This document shows, piece by piece, positions 62,416 to 64,000 of a DNA stretch of 64,000 nt. Position 1 is the first letter of the stretch. Each line of letters opens with the position of its first letter. This DNA comes from Asticcacaulis taihuensis (lineage in GTDB: Bacteria > Pseudomonadota > Alphaproteobacteria > Caulobacterales > Caulobacteraceae), in assembly GCF_900100255.1 (NCBI RefSeq), contig NZ_FMTS01000003.1, positions 1-64,000 of the forward strand. Reading direction: 5' to 3'. A model generated the notes under the pieces. It searched no databases and was not told the origin of the DNA. It was given only the letters and a program-made list of their open reading frames with translations. Both the position numbers and the translations under genes were made by a program.

Positions 62416-64000
62416 ATGTTGACGACACGAGTGAGTAAAACCGTATTGCTGGCCGCCACCGGCATGGCCGCGGCCATGATCTGCGCGCCGGCCCTGGCGC
62501 AGGAAGCGTCCGGCACGCCGGAACCGACCGCCGCCGAAAAGGCTGCCACGGCCAAGGCCGAAGCCCAGAGCGACGAGGTCATTATCGTCAAGGGGCTGCG
62601 CAAGAGCCTGAAGACGGCGGTAGACCGTAAGCGCAATTCCAAGCAGATTGTTGATTCGATCGATGCCGAAGACGCCGGCAAGCTGCCGGACAATAACGTC
62701 ATTGAAGCTCTGGCGCACGTCACCGGTGTTCAGATCACCCGCGCGCGTGGTGAAGGTGAAAGCCTGATGATCCGCGGTCAGGGCGATATCCAGACCACGC
62801 TCAACGGCGCCCCGAACGCTTCCGGCGCTGGCCGTACGGCTTCGCTTAACGACATTCCGGCCGAACTGCTGAAGTCGGTGCAGGTCTACAAGACCCGCAG
62901 CGCCGATCAGGTCGAAGGTGGTGTTGGTGGCACGGTCAACGTCGATCTGCGTCGTCCGCTGGACCTCAAGAAGGGATGGACTTTCGCCGGCAGCGTCCGC
63001 AATGTCTATGCCAATATCGGTAACACCGAGAGCCCCTACGCCTCGGCCCTGATCGCCAAGCGCTTCGATACCGGCATCGGCGAGATGGGCTTCCTGGTCA
63101 ACCTGTCCTACCAGGAAAACAATTATAACGAACAGTATGTCACCAGTGAAACCCCGGCGCTGTTCTGGTGCTGCGGCACACAGTGGGACAGCGTGCCCAA
63201 CAAGGACACTGACATCGCCATGTATCGCGCCCAGTACGGCGTCGAGTACGGCAAGGTCCGTCGTCCGGCGCTGAACGCCTCTTACCAGTGGCGCGTCAAT
63301 GAACAGCTTGACTTCGTTTTGGAAGCCTCTTCGTTCAACTCAAAGGAAAACCGCTCCTACAGCGCCCTGAATACCCGCATGAAGGACAGCCCAGGTGTCC
63401 TGTCAAATATCGTTTACGGCCCGGATGGTCACACGATCATTTCGATGACGGAAACTGACCCGAATCTGACCGACACGAACATCCTGCCTGTCGGCCCGAC
63501 TTCGCGTGATGACTTCAACAAGGCCACCAACAACCGCGTCAATTTCGAAGCGCATTGGCATAATGATCGTGCGACCGTGAATTTCGCCGTTTACCGCGAT
63601 GAGAACACCTTCGACAACCAGTGGGTCACGCAAACCCTGCGCCTGAATGGTCTTACCGGCTTCAATGTCGATTTCAATTCCGACAAGATTGAAGGCGGCG
63701 GTCCTTACGTCGAATATATCGGCGCCGACCCTTCCAACCCTGACGACTATGGCGTCAAGGAATGGGAAGACGGCAAGGCGTTTGAAAACAGCAATGAAAC
63801 TGTCTGGTCGGCTGACCTGACCTATCGTCTGAGCGACGACAAGTTCTTCCGTTCGGTCCAGATGGGCGTCCGCCATAGCGATCGCAACGTTGATCGTGCC
63901 TATGGCTATCGTTATGCTGGCTTCAACACGCCGCTGGCCATCGCCGACTTCCCCGGCGGCACAGGGCTGGAAGAAGTGCAGAGCGATACGGGCGGCGCGG
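62416..64000 (+). CDS. TonB-dependent receptor, Xanthomonas/Caulobacter type, truncated by the window end
   Basis: The first 528 codons of a long receptor from ATG 62416; the frame stays open to the right edge. Signal peptide MLTTRVSKTVLLAATGMAAA and onward to ALAQE. The TonB box region is DEVIIVKGLRKSLKTAV. The plug has DSIDAEDAGKLPDNNVIEAL, HVTGVQITRARGEGESLMIR and VGGTVNVDLRRPLDLKKG. Barrel strands follow. It is divergent from the GH127/146 enzyme and so probably imports arabinose-containing oligosaccharides. It belongs to the same family as the receptor at 8487. Confidence 0.92.
   Translation, partial: MLTTRVSKTVLLAATGMAAAMICAPALAQEASGTPEPTAAEKAATAKAEAQSDEVIIVKGLRKSLKTAVDRKRNSKQIVDSIDAEDAGKLPDNNVIEALAHVTGVQITRARGEGESLMIRGQGDIQTTLNGAPNASGAGRTASLNDIPAELLKSVQVYKTRSADQVEGGVGGTVNVDLRRPLDLKKGWTFAGSVRNVYANIGNTESPYASALIAKRFDTGIGEMGFLVNLSYQENNYNEQYVTSETPALFWCCGTQWDSVPNKDTDIAMYRAQYGVEYGKVRRPALNASYQWRVNEQLDFVLEASSFNSKENRSYSALNTRMKDSPGVLSNIVYGPDGHTIISMTETDPNLTDTNILPVGPTSRDDFNKATNNRVNFEAHWHNDRATVNFAVYRDENTFDNQWVTQTLRLNGLTGFNVDFNSDKIEGGGPYVEYIGADPSNPDDYGVKEWEDGKAFENSNETVWSADLTYRLSDDKFFRSVQMGVRHSDRNVDRAYGYRYAGFNTPLAIADFPGGTGLEEVQSDTGGA

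Overview
The window looks like chromosomal DNA of a GC-rich alphaproteobacterium of the Caulobacterales, most like Asticcacaulis or Caulobacter. This rests on three things: large carbohydrate-type TonB-dependent receptors, a Tad/Cpa (Flp) pilus cluster whose promoters carry TTAA-N7-TTAA boxes of the cell-cycle regulator CtrA, and many translationally coupled ATGA/TGATG junctions. The genus assignment is inference. No rRNA, tRNA or CRISPR array was seen.

Positions 1-18770 form a pectin-utilization locus. It holds the start of kduI, a LacI-type regulator, a PL1 pectate lyase, a block of GH43, CE12 rhamnogalacturonan acetylesterase, PL10 pectate lyase and a carboxylesterase, a 989-residue TonB-dependent receptor, and an overlapping six-gene operon for a CUT1 sugar ABC transporter with GH28 and GH105. 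Extracellular or periplasmic enzymes cut and deacetylate pectin, the receptor and ABC transporter bring oligogalacturonides in, and GH28, GH105 and KduI finish the job inside the cell. Five copies of a 14-bp operator built on TGACACCGGTGTCA sit before kduI, lacI/PL1, the receptor (two copies) and the ABC operon, so one LacI-type repressor probably controls the locus.

Positions 18771-22381 are an accessory patch. It has small unrecognised frames, one pair separated by a single in-frame TAG, and a decayed IS1182-like element with recognisable 24-bp inverted ends, two frameshifts and an in-frame (CGACTG)8 repeat. A KdpD/KdpE-like two-component pair without kdpABC follows (22382-24864).

Positions 24887-40785 carry the Flp pilus system: TadG- and TadE-like minor pilins, an inserted ABC-2 exporter, a DUF559 nuclease-like gene, then pilA, cpaB, cpaC, a very short lipoprotein, cpaE, cpaF, tadB, tadC and two TPR proteins. 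No prepilin peptidase (cpaA/tadV) is present. The intergenic gaps between 24.9 and 34.5 kb are filled with one family of palindromic repeats that also brackets the DUF559 gene.

Positions 40909-56185 contain a GH3 enzyme, an OmpR/QseBC-type two-component system, a divergent TonB-dependent receptor with a metallophosphatase, and a beta-propeller/TolC/adaptor/RND efflux operon. A 20-bp tandem direct repeat upstream of the response regulator recurs with 18 of 20 matches upstream of the efflux operon, which suggests a shared regulon. Positions 56370-59473 hold fdhD and a YdeP-type formate-dehydrogenase-like molybdoenzyme. The window ends with a GH127/GH146 beta-L-arabinofuranosidase and a divergent, truncated carbohydrate TonB-dependent receptor.
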